From: Acidobacteriota bacterium
GTDB lineage: Bacteria; Acidobacteriota; UBA6911; RPQK01; JADFOI01
NCBI GenBank assembly: GCA_030624355.1
Contig: JAUXKG010000052.1
Span: 1-10,132, forward strand
Length of the DNA: 10,132 bases
Direction of reading: 5' to 3'
The position numbers were made by a program, and so were the translations under genes. This document shows positions 1 through 5,682 of this stretch, in pieces (the stretch's first letter is position 1; each line of letters starts with the position of its first letter). The notes beneath the pieces are model-generated. The model had not been told where the DNA came from, made no database searches, and was given only the letters and a program-made list of their open reading frames with translations.

Positions 1-756
1 CTCATCGTCTGCATCTATCGAATACCTCGCAATCATTCTTTTGTTCAACCACGGTCGAGATGCCCGAACTGTCAGCGTCCTATTCCAGCTTGGGAGAACC
101 TTCCCGTCCTGAGTTACATTCTTTTGCGTGCAAGATGTCCGGGATGTGGGGCCAGAATCTCATGGGTCTACCCAGTAGTTGAGGTTGTTACCGCTCTCTC
201 CTTCTACCTGCTCTTTGTCAAGTATGGAGTTTCCCCGCCACTGATCGTCAATATGATTTTCTTCGGTCTGTTGATTACTTTGATTTTCGTGGATTTGTTC
301 GAGCGGCTTCTTCCCAACGTCGTGACGTTGGGGGGGACGATCGTGGGGTGGCTGATCTCTCCCCTGCAATCACCGGAATTCTTCTATGGTAGCCGTGTCC
401 ACCAATCGTTTTTTGACTGGACCCATTACCTGGGGGCAGGCCTTGGAATTCTGGTCGGTGGGGGCTTCCTATGGCTGGTTGCCATGCTTTACTTGAAGCT
501 GAGGAAGATAGAGGGAATGGGCTTCGGTGATATCAAGATGATGGCTATGGTGGGTGCTTTTCTGGGTTGGCAATATGCCTGGTTGACGATCCTACTGGGA
601 TCATTTCTAGGTGTTCTTGTCGGGACGGCATTTATTGCCGTTTACCGTAAAGGCAAGGCCTATGAACTTCCCTTCGGGAGCTTTTTGGGCGTGGGGGCCA
701 TGATGAGCACTTTGATCGGGCCGAAGCTGTTTAGCTGGTACTTCTCTTTTTTCTAG
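1..756 (+). CDS. pilD: Type IV prepilin peptidase / N-methyltransferase (PilD/GspO/ComC family), 5'-truncated by window edge
   Basis: This integral membrane aspartic protease cleaves the leader of type IV prepilins and pseudopilins and N-methylates the new N-terminus. The frame is open from base 1, so the true start lies upstream; 251 codons are visible. A TTG at 124 lies between the two cysteine pairs and cannot be the start. In visible residues, the cytoplasmic zinc-type loop has CPNC (21-24) and CPGC (46-49), preceded by a VCIYRIPR stretch typical just after the first helix. The two catalytic aspartates of the family are Asp98 (FVDLFERLLPN) and Asp177 in the GFGD motif (GMGFGDIKMM). Several hydrophobic helices follow, ending in an ELPFG segment also typical of the family. 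Only about 20-30 N-terminal residues should be missing. The nearby comEA suggests a role in pili used for DNA uptake, but a type II secretion role is equally compatible. Confidence 0.95.
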   Translation, partial: LIVCIYRIPRNHSFVQPRSRCPNCQRPIPAWENLPVLSYILLRARCPGCGARISWVYPVVEVVTALSFYLLFVKYGVSPPLIVNMIFFGLLITLIFVDLFERLLPNVVTLGGTIVGWLISPLQSPEFFYGSRVHQSFFDWTHYLGAGLGILVGGGFLWLVAMLYLKLRKIEGMGFGDIKMMAMVGAFLGWQYAWLTILLGSFLGVLVGTAFIAVYRKGKAYELPFGSFLGVGAMMSTLIGPKLFSWYFSFF

Positions 757-758
757 AG

Positions 759-823
759 ACACGGATTAACAGACACGGATTCACACGGATTCGGGAACAC
801 GGATTGACACTGATTAAGAAAGG
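759..823 (+). repeat. Array of five ACACGGATT-type units (copy 1)
   Basis: Nine-base units begin at 759, 773, 783, 797 and 807. Four are exactly ACACGGATT and the last is ACACTGATT. Start-to-start distances alternate 14, 10, 14, 10, giving a higher-order period of 24 bases. The array starts two bases after the pilD stop codon and ends in GATTAAGAAAGG. Bases 770-823 have an inverted homologue at 5621-5674 (47 of 54 positions identical by eye). Function is unknown. Confidence 0.9.
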
Positions 824-837
824 TGTTTCGTGTCCTC

Positions 838-858
838 TGTCAGTTGTCAGCTGTCAGT
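838..858 (+). repeat. Three tandem heptamers TGTCAGY
   Basis: Three consecutive heptamers, TGTCAGT, TGTCAGC and TGTCAGT, lie between the ACACGGATT array and the CACTCGACAATCGA array. The same heptamer family recurs as four perfect copies at 1342-1369, so it is a dispersed simple repeat of this genome rather than chance. No gene is seen here. Confidence 0.85.
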
Positions 859-870
859 CATCAACCCAGT

Positions 871-904
871 CACTCGACAATCGACACTCGACAATCGACA
901 CTCG
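871..904 (+). repeat. 14-base tandem repeat CACTCGACAATCGA, 2.4 copies
   Basis: Two exact copies of CACTCGACAATCGA (871-884 and 885-898) are followed by a partial CACTCG (899-904). The block abuts the stop codon of the -1-frame continuation of comEA (TAA on the minus strand, 907-905). A related inverted segment lies at 5579-5605. The unit is too short and has no spacers, so it is not a CRISPR. Confidence 0.9.
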
Positions 905-974
905 TTAGCGTTCGGGCAGTTCAGACTCCTCCCTCGGCGATTCAACCACACTGTAATCGCGAAGTTTCAGAAAC
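905..974 (-). other. comEA: Out-of-frame C-terminal codons of comEA
   Basis: Reading the minus strand one base back at the A6 run, the frame continues EKKFLKLRDYSVVE and ends at a TAA at 907-905. The KFLKLRDY segment is what normally follows the second GIGEK hairpin of ComEA proteins, whereas the uninterrupted frame stops four codons after GIG. These bases are therefore best read as the original 3' end of comEA, displaced by a -1 shift. The repaired protein would be 104 residues, a usual length for Gram-negative ComEA. Confidence 0.7.
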
Positions 975-1218
975 TTTTTTCCCCGATTCCGCGTACGTTC
1001 ATCAAGTCTTCGGCCCGTTTGAAAATGCCATTTTTCTTTCTGAACTCCAGAATTCTTTCAGCCATAACCGGACCAATGCCGGGGAGACTGTCCAGCTCGG
1101 AAAAGTTCGCCGTGTTCAGATTGACCGGAGGCAAATCCTGACTGTGTGCCCACGATACCAGGAGCAGCATTGCCAGGATGGGCACTGCCCCTCCCCACGC
1201 AGAGACTCTCATTTTCAT
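967..1218 (-). CDS. comEA: ComEA-type helix-hairpin-helix DNA-binding protein, apparent frameshift at 3' end
   Basis: This is a small exported DNA-binding protein of natural competence; family members bind incoming double-stranded DNA in the periplasm without sequence specificity. The 83-residue frame has a signal peptide (residues 1 to about 26: KMR, hydrophobic core, WAHSQ). The ComEA hallmark VNLNTA follows at 32-37, then a first hairpin LPGIGPVMAERI (45-56) and a second, VRGIGEK (75-81), just before the stop. The stop falls inside the second helix-hairpin-helix. A missing or re-read base in the A6 run (T6 at 975-980 on the plus strand) restores a normal ending at 905. This could be a real mutation, programmed or transcriptional slippage, or an assembly error. 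The ATG at 1218 has a strong AAAGGAG ribosome site nine bases upstream. The gene is convergent with pilD and divergent from the aldolase gene. Confidence 0.85.
   Translation of the reverse strand: MKMRVSAWGGAVPILAMLLLVSWAHSQDLPPVNLNTANFSELDSLPGIGPVMAERILEFRKKNGIFKRAEDLMNVRGIGEKSF
975..984 (-). other. Candidate -1 slippage site in comEA (GGGGAAAAAAG)
   Basis: On the minus strand the codons read GGG GAA AAA AGT TTC TGA. If the Lys tRNA on AAA slips one base back it still pairs perfectly, and the next codon becomes AAG, entering the frame that encodes the expected ComEA C-terminus. An A6 run preceded by G4 is also a typical place for transcriptional slippage or sequencing error. No stimulatory structure was established. 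Confidence 0.5.
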
Positions 1219-1227
1219 AGTGTTGGT

Positions 1228-1234
1228 CTCCTTT
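1228..1234 (-). promoter_or_regulatory. Ribosome binding site of comEA
   Basis: The minus strand reads AAAGGAG, nine bases ahead of the ATG at 1218. It is a near-consensus Shine-Dalgarno sequence and supports this start and signal peptide. It also suggests that translation initiation is intact despite the 3' frame disruption. Confidence 0.8.
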
Positions 1235-1287
1235 CAGACAGAGTGTCTGCCTGGCTACTACGATTGCAGTGGGAAATGTGCGAAACC

Positions 1288-1311
1288 TCCTGACCACCTG
1301 ACCCTCTGACC
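1288..1311 (+). repeat. Three tandem octamers ending in TGACC
   Basis: Consecutive octamers TCCTGACC, ACCTGACC and CTCTGACC have a strict 8-base period. Two further units of the same kind (TGCTGACC, TCCTGACC) occur at 5562-5577. The block lies in the divergent gap upstream of comEA and could overlap its promoter region, though no promoter is clear. Confidence 0.8.
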
Positions 1312-1341
1312 AGGCCGTTGTTTGAACAGTCATTCTCTCCG

Positions 1342-1369
1342 TTGTCAGTTGTCAGTTGTCAGTTGTCAG
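1342..1369 (+). repeat. Four perfect tandem heptamers TTGTCAG
   Basis: Four uninterrupted copies of TTGTCAG are followed by a C and a decayed stretch. The heptamer matches the block at 838-858. Such a slippage-prone tract in a divergent intergenic region could vary in copy number, but no regulatory role is shown. Apart from this, the octamer block and a weak promoter candidate, 1219-1460 shows no gene or RNA that I recognise. Confidence 0.9.
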
Positions 1370-1416
1370 CTTTGAGCTGTCCCAGCTAGCCAGAAAGGGC
1401 AAAATCTTGTACATTG

Positions 1417-1422
1417 TATAAG
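1417..1422 (+). promoter_or_regulatory. Possible -10 element for the aldolase-bshC unit
   Basis: TATAAG preceded by TTG resembles a -10 hexamer. No convincing TTGACA lies 16-18 bases upstream. If real, transcription would start near 1429, after the alternative TTG start at 1428, which favours translation from the ATG at 1461. This is a weak call. Confidence 0.25.
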
Positions 1423-1460
1423 TTGCGTTGAGTCAGACCGGTCAGCGTGCGGGACTGCTT

Positions 1461-2378
1461 ATGAAAGAGAAATTTGTCGGTGTGATGCCTCCTGTAACCA
1501 CACCGTTTGCAGCGGACGGAGCCCTGCTCTACGATGCGCTCGAAAGCAATCTTCATCACTATCTAAAAACCTCCGTGAGTGGCTTTCTGCTTCTCGGTTC
1601 AAACGGTGAAGCTCCTCATCTGACTGATTCTGAGAAGATTGAGGTGATTCGCAGAGCCGACTCTTTGATTCCCTCTGATCGACATTTACTGGTCGGAGTG
1701 GGATCGGCAACCTTAAAGGGATCACTCGATTTTCTCGAAGACATCCGCGATTTCAGAGTCGCTGCGGTGTTGGTCAGCGTCCCTTCCTACTACAAAAACA
1801 GGATGAAGGATCAGGCTTTGTACCGATATTTCTCGACTATTGCCGACCAATCTCCATTTCCGGTCCTGCTGTACAATGTGCCTCAATTTAGCGGACTCGA
1901 GCTGTCTCCGGAGGTAATCGGAGAACTGGCCGGCCATCGGAATGTGGCGGGCATGAAGGAGAGTTCCGGAAACCTGATTTATGTCCAGCGTGTGCTGCTG
2001 GCCACCCAGGGGCACGATTTTGAGGTCATTCTGGGTTCAGCCGATATTCTCGGACCGGCGCTGGTTCTGGGAATCAAGGCCGCCATACTGGCCGTTGCTT
2101 GCGCTCTTCCCGAACTGGCCGTGAGTCTTCTAGCAGACTACCGGGAAGGAAAAGACATTCGACAGCAACAGTTGCGCCTGTTGAAGGTATCCAGACTTTT
2201 GACAGCTCAATACGGAGTGCCTGGTCTGAAGAGTGCCATGGATTTGGTCGGATTTCAGGGACAGTTCTGTCGTCTTCCGCTGTTGCCTTTGGAGAGTGCC
2301 GAAAAGAGCGCTATTGAAGAAGCCATGAGGCCTCTTCTGGATGAACATTCGATTCCAAAAGCAAGTCTGGCAAACTGA
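1461..2378 (+). CDS. DapA-superfamily aldolase, most like 4-hydroxy-2-oxoglutarate aldolase (HOGA type)
   Basis: This class I, Schiff-base TIM-barrel lyase has 305 residues from the ATG at 1461. Family landmarks are MPPVTTPF (9-16), the substrate loop GSNGE (46-50, where true dihydrodipicolinate synthases usually have GTTGE), the catalytic tyrosine in YNVP (Tyr138) and the Schiff-base lysine in GMKESSG (Lys166). The overall pattern, including GSNGEAPHLT, ADQSPFPVLLY, GSAD and the C-terminal YGVPGLKSAMDLVGF, matches eukaryotic HOGA1 from memory better than DapA. This suggests cleavage of 4-hydroxy-2-oxoglutarate to glyoxylate and pyruvate, but substrate is not fixed by sequence and other 2-keto acid aldolase activities remain possible. 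The in-frame TTG at 1428 would add 11 residues with no family counterpart. No strong ribosome site precedes 1461. The stop is 6 bases before bshC. Confidence 0.85.
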   Translation: MKEKFVGVMPPVTTPFAADGALLYDALESNLHHYLKTSVSGFLLLGSNGEAPHLTDSEKIEVIRRADSLIPSDRHLLVGVGSATLKGSLDFLEDIRDFRVAAVLVSVPSYYKNRMKDQALYRYFSTIADQSPFPVLLYNVPQFSGLELSPEVIGELAGHRNVAGMKESSGNLIYVQRVLLATQGHDFEVILGSADILGPALVLGIKAAILAVACALPELAVSLLADYREGKDIRQQQLRLLKVSRLLTAQYGVPGLKSAMDLVGFQGQFCRLPLLPLESAEKSAIEEAMRPLLDEHSIPKASLAN

Positions 2379-2384
2379 TCAGGA

Positions 2385-4022
2385 ATGAAGAAGGTAGAGT
2401 GTCTCGATTACCGCCAGCTTCCTGGACAGAACCCGCTGTTCCTGAAATATCTTCACGATTACCCTTCCGTGAGCTCTTTCTATTCTTCCCCTGCCCACCT
2501 TGACCTCGAGGGTCTAAAAGAAAGTGCCGATCGGGTTTTGAAACATCTCCCTGCCTATCCTCGGGATGAACTGGTACATCTGTTAAGTGATTTTAATCAG
2601 AAAGTGGAGGCTGGTGAAGCGGCCTTCAATAACATCGAGAAGCTAAAGTCACAGCGGACAGTGGCCGTGATGACGGGCCACCAGTTAGGTTTTTGGGGAG
2701 GACCTGCTTTTGCAATATACAAGGCGGTGACTGCCGTCTGTCTGGCGCGAGCTCTGACTGAAGAGGGATATTGCGCCGTACCGGTTTTTTGGTTGGCCTC
2801 GGATGACTCCGACTTTCAGGAGGTTTGTTCGACAACTTTCCGCGACCGGGAAGGGGCTTTGTTTTCGGTCTCCTATCCTGGCCCTCAAGAAAACAGTCCT
2901 CAAATGGTGGGAACCATGTCATTGGACGCAATTGAAGGCTGTTTCAGGATCCTGGAGGAGAGAGGAGTCCAAGGGGAATCGCAACCTGAGGTCCTGCAAC
3001 TGCTTCGGGAAACTTATAGACCTGGAAGGAATTTTAGGGAGGCCATCGGAGCCTGGCTGGCCCGCCTCTTTCGAAACGAAGGTTTGGTTCTTTTTGATGC
3101 ACTTTCGCACTACAAGCGGCATGCCAAGCCTCCCTTCAGAATGGCTATTGAAGAAAGAGACAAACTGCTCCAAGCCTTGAATCAGAAGGGGGACTCTTTG
3201 CGGAAAAGAGGATTCGAACCGCAGGTTCGTATTTTGGACTCGGAGAGTCTGCTTTTCTGGATCGAAGGAGACCGTCGGTACAAGCTGGAGTTCACAGGAG
3301 AGGAGTGGGTCAGCCAGACACACCAGTCGTTGAGCTTCAGTATGAAGCAGTTGTTGAACGAACTGGAGAAAGAACCGGAGAAGTTTGGTCCCAATGTCCT
3401 GTTGAGGCCCATTCTTCAAGACTATCTTTTTCCGAGTGTCGGTTATGTGGGAGGTCCTTCAGAGGTCAACTACTTTTCGCAGGTCGCTTCCCTTGGACAG
3501 CTGCACGATCTGCAGGTGCCTGTGTTGCCTCGGGTGGGAATCACCATGGTCGACCGGAAGGCTCAGCGCCTGCTGAAGAGATACCAACTGACCGTTCTGG
3601 ATGTTCTCAAGCTCAGTGCGGACGAGATCACGCGAAAGATTCTGAAAAAAGGTGGGTCGGCTGAAATTATGGACCGTTTTGACCATCTGCAGGGTCAACT
3701 TGAAGCGGAACTGAATGCTCTGCAGAATCAAGTTAGCAAAGTGGACCCTCCAGTGGCGGAGATGCTAGGGCGCAGTGCGAAAAAGGTGCTCTATCAGATT
3801 GGCAAAGTTGAGAAGCGATTTGTGAGTAACCACCGGTTTTATCGATCCAGCCTGGGTCGTCATTTGGATTACCTTTACTCGCACCTCTATCCCGGGGGTA
3901 AGTTGCAGGAACGGGTGATCAATTTCAATCAGCTGCTCAGTGAGGAAGGTCCGGATCTGGTTCAGCGTTTAATTGAGGCGGTTAATCCTTTCTGTCCGAG
4001 TCATCAAGTCATCTACCTGTGA
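2385..4022 (+). CDS. bshC: Putative cysteine ligase BshC (bacillithiol biosynthesis)
   Basis: BshC catalyses or supports the last step of bacillithiol synthesis, joining cysteine to glucosamine-malate in the cytoplasm. The 545-residue length is usual for the family. Landmarks are MTGHQLGFWGGPAFAIYKA (96-114; family pattern TGxQxGxxGGPxxxxYK), VPVFWLASDDSDFQEV (132-147; the nucleotide-binding-like core, normally VFWLAsEDHDf-E), FRNEGLVLFD (229-238), the conserved GYVGGPSEVNYFSQ (353-366) and PRVGITMVD (382-390). The C-terminal region, roughly 425-485, is rich in charged helical sequence and fits the family's coiled coil. The ATG at 2385 matches the normal N-terminus (xVECLDYRQLPGQN). AGGA directly abuts the start and the upstream stop is 6 bases away, so translational coupling with the aldolase is likely. 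bshA and bshB are not in this window. Asp replaces the more usual Glu in the SEDHD-like motif (SDDSD). Confidence 0.93.
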   Translation: MKKVECLDYRQLPGQNPLFLKYLHDYPSVSSFYSSPAHLDLEGLKESADRVLKHLPAYPRDELVHLLSDFNQKVEAGEAAFNNIEKLKSQRTVAVMTGHQLGFWGGPAFAIYKAVTAVCLARALTEEGYCAVPVFWLASDDSDFQEVCSTTFRDREGALFSVSYPGPQENSPQMVGTMSLDAIEGCFRILEERGVQGESQPEVLQLLRETYRPGRNFREAIGAWLARLFRNEGLVLFDALSHYKRHAKPPFRMAIEERDKLLQALNQKGDSLRKRGFEPQVRILDSESLLFWIEGDRRYKLEFTGEEWVSQTHQSLSFSMKQLLNELEKEPEKFGPNVLLRPILQDYLFPSVGYVGGPSEVNYFSQVASLGQLHDLQVPVLPRVGITMVDRKAQRLLKRYQLTVLDVLKLSADEITRKILKKGGSAEIMDRFDHLQGQLEAELNALQNQVSKVDPPVAEMLGRSAKKVLYQIGKVEKRFVSNHRFYRSSLGRHLDYLYSHLYPGGKLQERVINFNQLLSEEGPDLVQRLIEAVNPFCPSHQVIYL

Positions 4023-4040
4023 AAAGTGAAATCCGGATTC

Positions 4041-4074
4041 CACAGAAATATTCAGGGTTGGCTGTGTTGTTTTT
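4041..4074 (+). terminator. Weak candidate terminator after bshC
   Basis: A 5-base stem, CACAG (4041-4045) with CTGTG (4062-4066), encloses a 16-base loop and is followed by a U-rich tract, TTGTTTTTT. The stem is short and the loop long, so this may be chance. A small palindrome, AATCCGGATT (4030-4039), lies just upstream. Confidence 0.3.
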
Positions 4075-4118
4075 TAGTCCGTGCAAGTACGCGTGCGGCC
4101 GAGGTTTAGGTTCTTAGC

Positions 4119-5558
4119 ATGTTTCATCGGCGCTATCAACTGTACTCGAATCTGCTGATGACCGCGGACACCGCCACGGGTTTTCTTGCCCTCTATGTGT
4201 CCTACAACATTCGTTATCATCTGATCCAATTTGCTCCTTACGAACTCAGTCGCTTCTTCAACTCCAAGCTTCTACCTCTGTCTGAGTACTTTCTATACTT
4301 TCTCGTCTTGAGTCCCTTCTGGATCGTGTTTCTGATGCTGACCCAGCGTTATTCAGGGCTGATGCGCCATCCCTTGCGACAACAGGTTCTTCGCGTGTTC
4401 CAGTTTCTGCTGGCCATGGGGATCTTGATGGGTTTTTTCACCTTTGTATTCAAGCTTGAGATCAGCCGCCCGGTTCTTTTCATCCTGCTGATTGTCAGCT
4501 GCTCGATGCTGGTGTTTAACAGGGTCGTCCTGCATTGGACTCTCAGCCGTAATACCAACGAACAGAATCAGGTGAGGATTGTGATCGTTGGCACGGATAA
4601 ACGTGCGAAACAGGTGGGCAGCTTATTGGAAAGCTATGCGATGTGGGGCTACCGGGTGGTGGGCTATCTGAAGACGGAGGAGGAGAATACCAGTGTTCCA
4701 GGGTCGATGATCCTGGGGTCTGCGCGGCAGCTTCCCCAACTCTTGAAAGGGGAAGTGATAGCAGACGAAATCATTTTTTTGGCATCCCACAGTAGAGATC
4801 TGGTGGAACTCGAGGAGGACCTGCTCCTGTGTTGTGAGGATCTCGGTATTCGAACACGACTGGTGGCAGATTTTTTCCCCACCTCTATTTCAAGGGTCTC
4901 TTTGGAATTCTTGGAAGACTTGCCCCTGTTGACCTTCTCTACCGCTCCTGATCACACACTCGGGGTCATGGGCAAGCGGGTCGTCGATCTCGTTTTGGCG
5001 ACGGTGCTGTTGGTAGGACTTTTCCCCTTGATGCTTTTCACTGCGATCCTGATCAAATGGACTACCTCTGGCCCCGTGCTCTATCGGCAGGTTCGCTGCG
5101 GTTTGTACGGCCGGAAATTCAAATTAATCAAATTCAGAACGATGATTGATGGAGCGGAGGATAAGTTATGGGAAATCATCCATCTGAACGAAATGGACGG
5201 GCCCGTTTTTAAGATGCGAAAGGATCCCCGAGTTACCGGAGTGGGACAATATCTCAGGAAATCTAGTATCGATGAGTTACCGCAGTTGTGGAACGTGATC
5301 AAGGGGGAGATGAGCCTGGTGGGACCGCGTGCTCCCTTGCCGGATGAGGTCCAGCACTACGTCATCAAGCAAAGACGTCGACTGAGTGTGAAACCAGGAA
5401 TTACATGTTTGTGGCAGATCTCCGGTCGTAGCAACGTCAATTTTCAGCGCTGGATGGAACTCGACCTGGAATATATCGACAATTGGTCATTTTGGCTGGA
5501 CATTCAGATCATGTTGAAAACCATTCCAGCCGTGTTTATCGGCCGAGGGGCGCATTAG
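4119..5558 (+). CDS. Undecaprenyl-phosphate sugar-phosphotransferase (exopolysaccharide glycosylphosphotransferase, WcaJ/WbaP type)
   Basis: This membrane enzyme of the polyprenyl-phosphate hexose-1-phosphate transferase family would move a sugar phosphate from a UDP-sugar to undecaprenyl phosphate, the first step of exopolysaccharide or O-antigen repeat synthesis. Of 479 residues, 1-140 hold about four hydrophobic helices. A central nucleotide-sugar-domain-like region (about 152-275, starting RIVIVGTDKRAKQVG) follows. The catalytic Bac_transf domain begins near GKRVVDLVLA (285-294) with its membrane helix. Catalytic motifs are KLIKFRTM (335-342), the Asp-Glu dyad in SSIDELPQLWNV (Asp385, Glu386), GEMSLVGPR (396-404), KPGITCLWQISGR (425-437) and a C-terminal DLEYIDNWS (449-457). 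The dyad is intact, so activity is expected. Sugar specificity cannot be read from sequence. A modest AGG lies 8 bases before the ATG. The gene stands alone in this strand segment; no glycosyltransferases flank it here. Confidence 0.93.
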   Translation: MFHRRYQLYSNLLMTADTATGFLALYVSYNIRYHLIQFAPYELSRFFNSKLLPLSEYFLYFLVLSPFWIVFLMLTQRYSGLMRHPLRQQVLRVFQFLLAMGILMGFFTFVFKLEISRPVLFILLIVSCSMLVFNRVVLHWTLSRNTNEQNQVRIVIVGTDKRAKQVGSLLESYAMWGYRVVGYLKTEEENTSVPGSMILGSARQLPQLLKGEVIADEIIFLASHSRDLVELEEDLLLCCEDLGIRTRLVADFFPTSISRVSLEFLEDLPLLTFSTAPDHTLGVMGKRVVDLVLATVLLVGLFPLMLFTAILIKWTTSGPVLYRQVRCGLYGRKFKLIKFRTMIDGAEDKLWEIIHLNEMDGPVFKMRKDPRVTGVGQYLRKSSIDELPQLWNVIKGEMSLVGPRAPLPDEVQHYVIKQRRRLSVKPGITCLWQISGRSNVNFQRWMELDLEYIDNWSFWLDIQIMLKTIPAVFIGRGAH

Positions 5559-5561
5559 AAC

Positions 5562-5605
5562 TGCTGACCTCCTGACCAGTGTCGATTGACGATTGTCGAG
5601 TGCCG
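5562..5605 (+). repeat. TGACC octamers (two) plus inverted CACTCGACAATCGA-like segment
   Basis: Two octamers, TGCTGACC and TCCTGACC (5562-5577), begin three bases after the stop codon of the sugar-phosphotransferase gene. Bases 5579-5605 read on the minus strand as CACTCGACAATCGTCAATCG and onward, a decayed version of the 14-base repeat at 871-904. With 5621-5674 this block fills most of the 124-base convergent gap; no terminator hairpin is evident there. Confidence 0.75.
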
Positions 5606-5620
5606 AATGAGAAGAAGATT

Positions 5621-5674
5621 CCTTTCTTAATCTGTGTAAATTCGTGCTTGCTAATCCGTGTGAATCCGTGTCTG
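5621..5674 (-). repeat. Inverted copy 2 of the ACACGGATT array
   Basis: Read on the minus strand, four units (ACACGGATT twice, GCACGAATT, ACACAGATT) have start-to-start distances of 10, 14 and 10. The segment ends in GATTAAGAAAGG, exactly as in copy 1 at 770-823. The first 22 bases are identical between the copies and 47 of 54 positions agree by eye. It lies in a convergent 3'-3' gap, as does copy 1. Confidence 0.9.
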
Positions 5675-5682
5675 TCAGCTGA

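Noticed and set aside
757..904. CRISPR-like repeat array
   Set aside because: Units are 7-14 bases, linkers are 1-5 bases or absent, and no spacer-length unique sequence or cas gene is present.
823..1293. Plus-strand open frame of 156 codons over the comEA region
   Set aside because: It begins in tandem repeats, runs antisense to a clearly recognisable ComEA, and its product has no domain or membrane pattern.
1428..1460. TTG start for the aldolase adding 11 residues
   Set aside because: The family N-terminus begins at the MKEKFVGVMPP segment, and there is no ribosome site before the TTG.
1428..2378. Assignment of the aldolase as lysine-pathway dapA
   Set aside because: The substrate loop is GSNGE rather than GTTGE, and the C-terminal half follows the HOGA pattern. 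DapA activity cannot be excluded but is less likely.
2803..3180. Alternate-frame open reading frame within bshC
   Set aside because: It lies wholly inside a well-supported bshC frame with conserved motifs on both sides, so it is a shadow frame.
5559..5682. Bidirectional terminator between the convergent genes
   Set aside because: No stable stem followed by a T-tract was found on either strand; the gap is filled by repeats.
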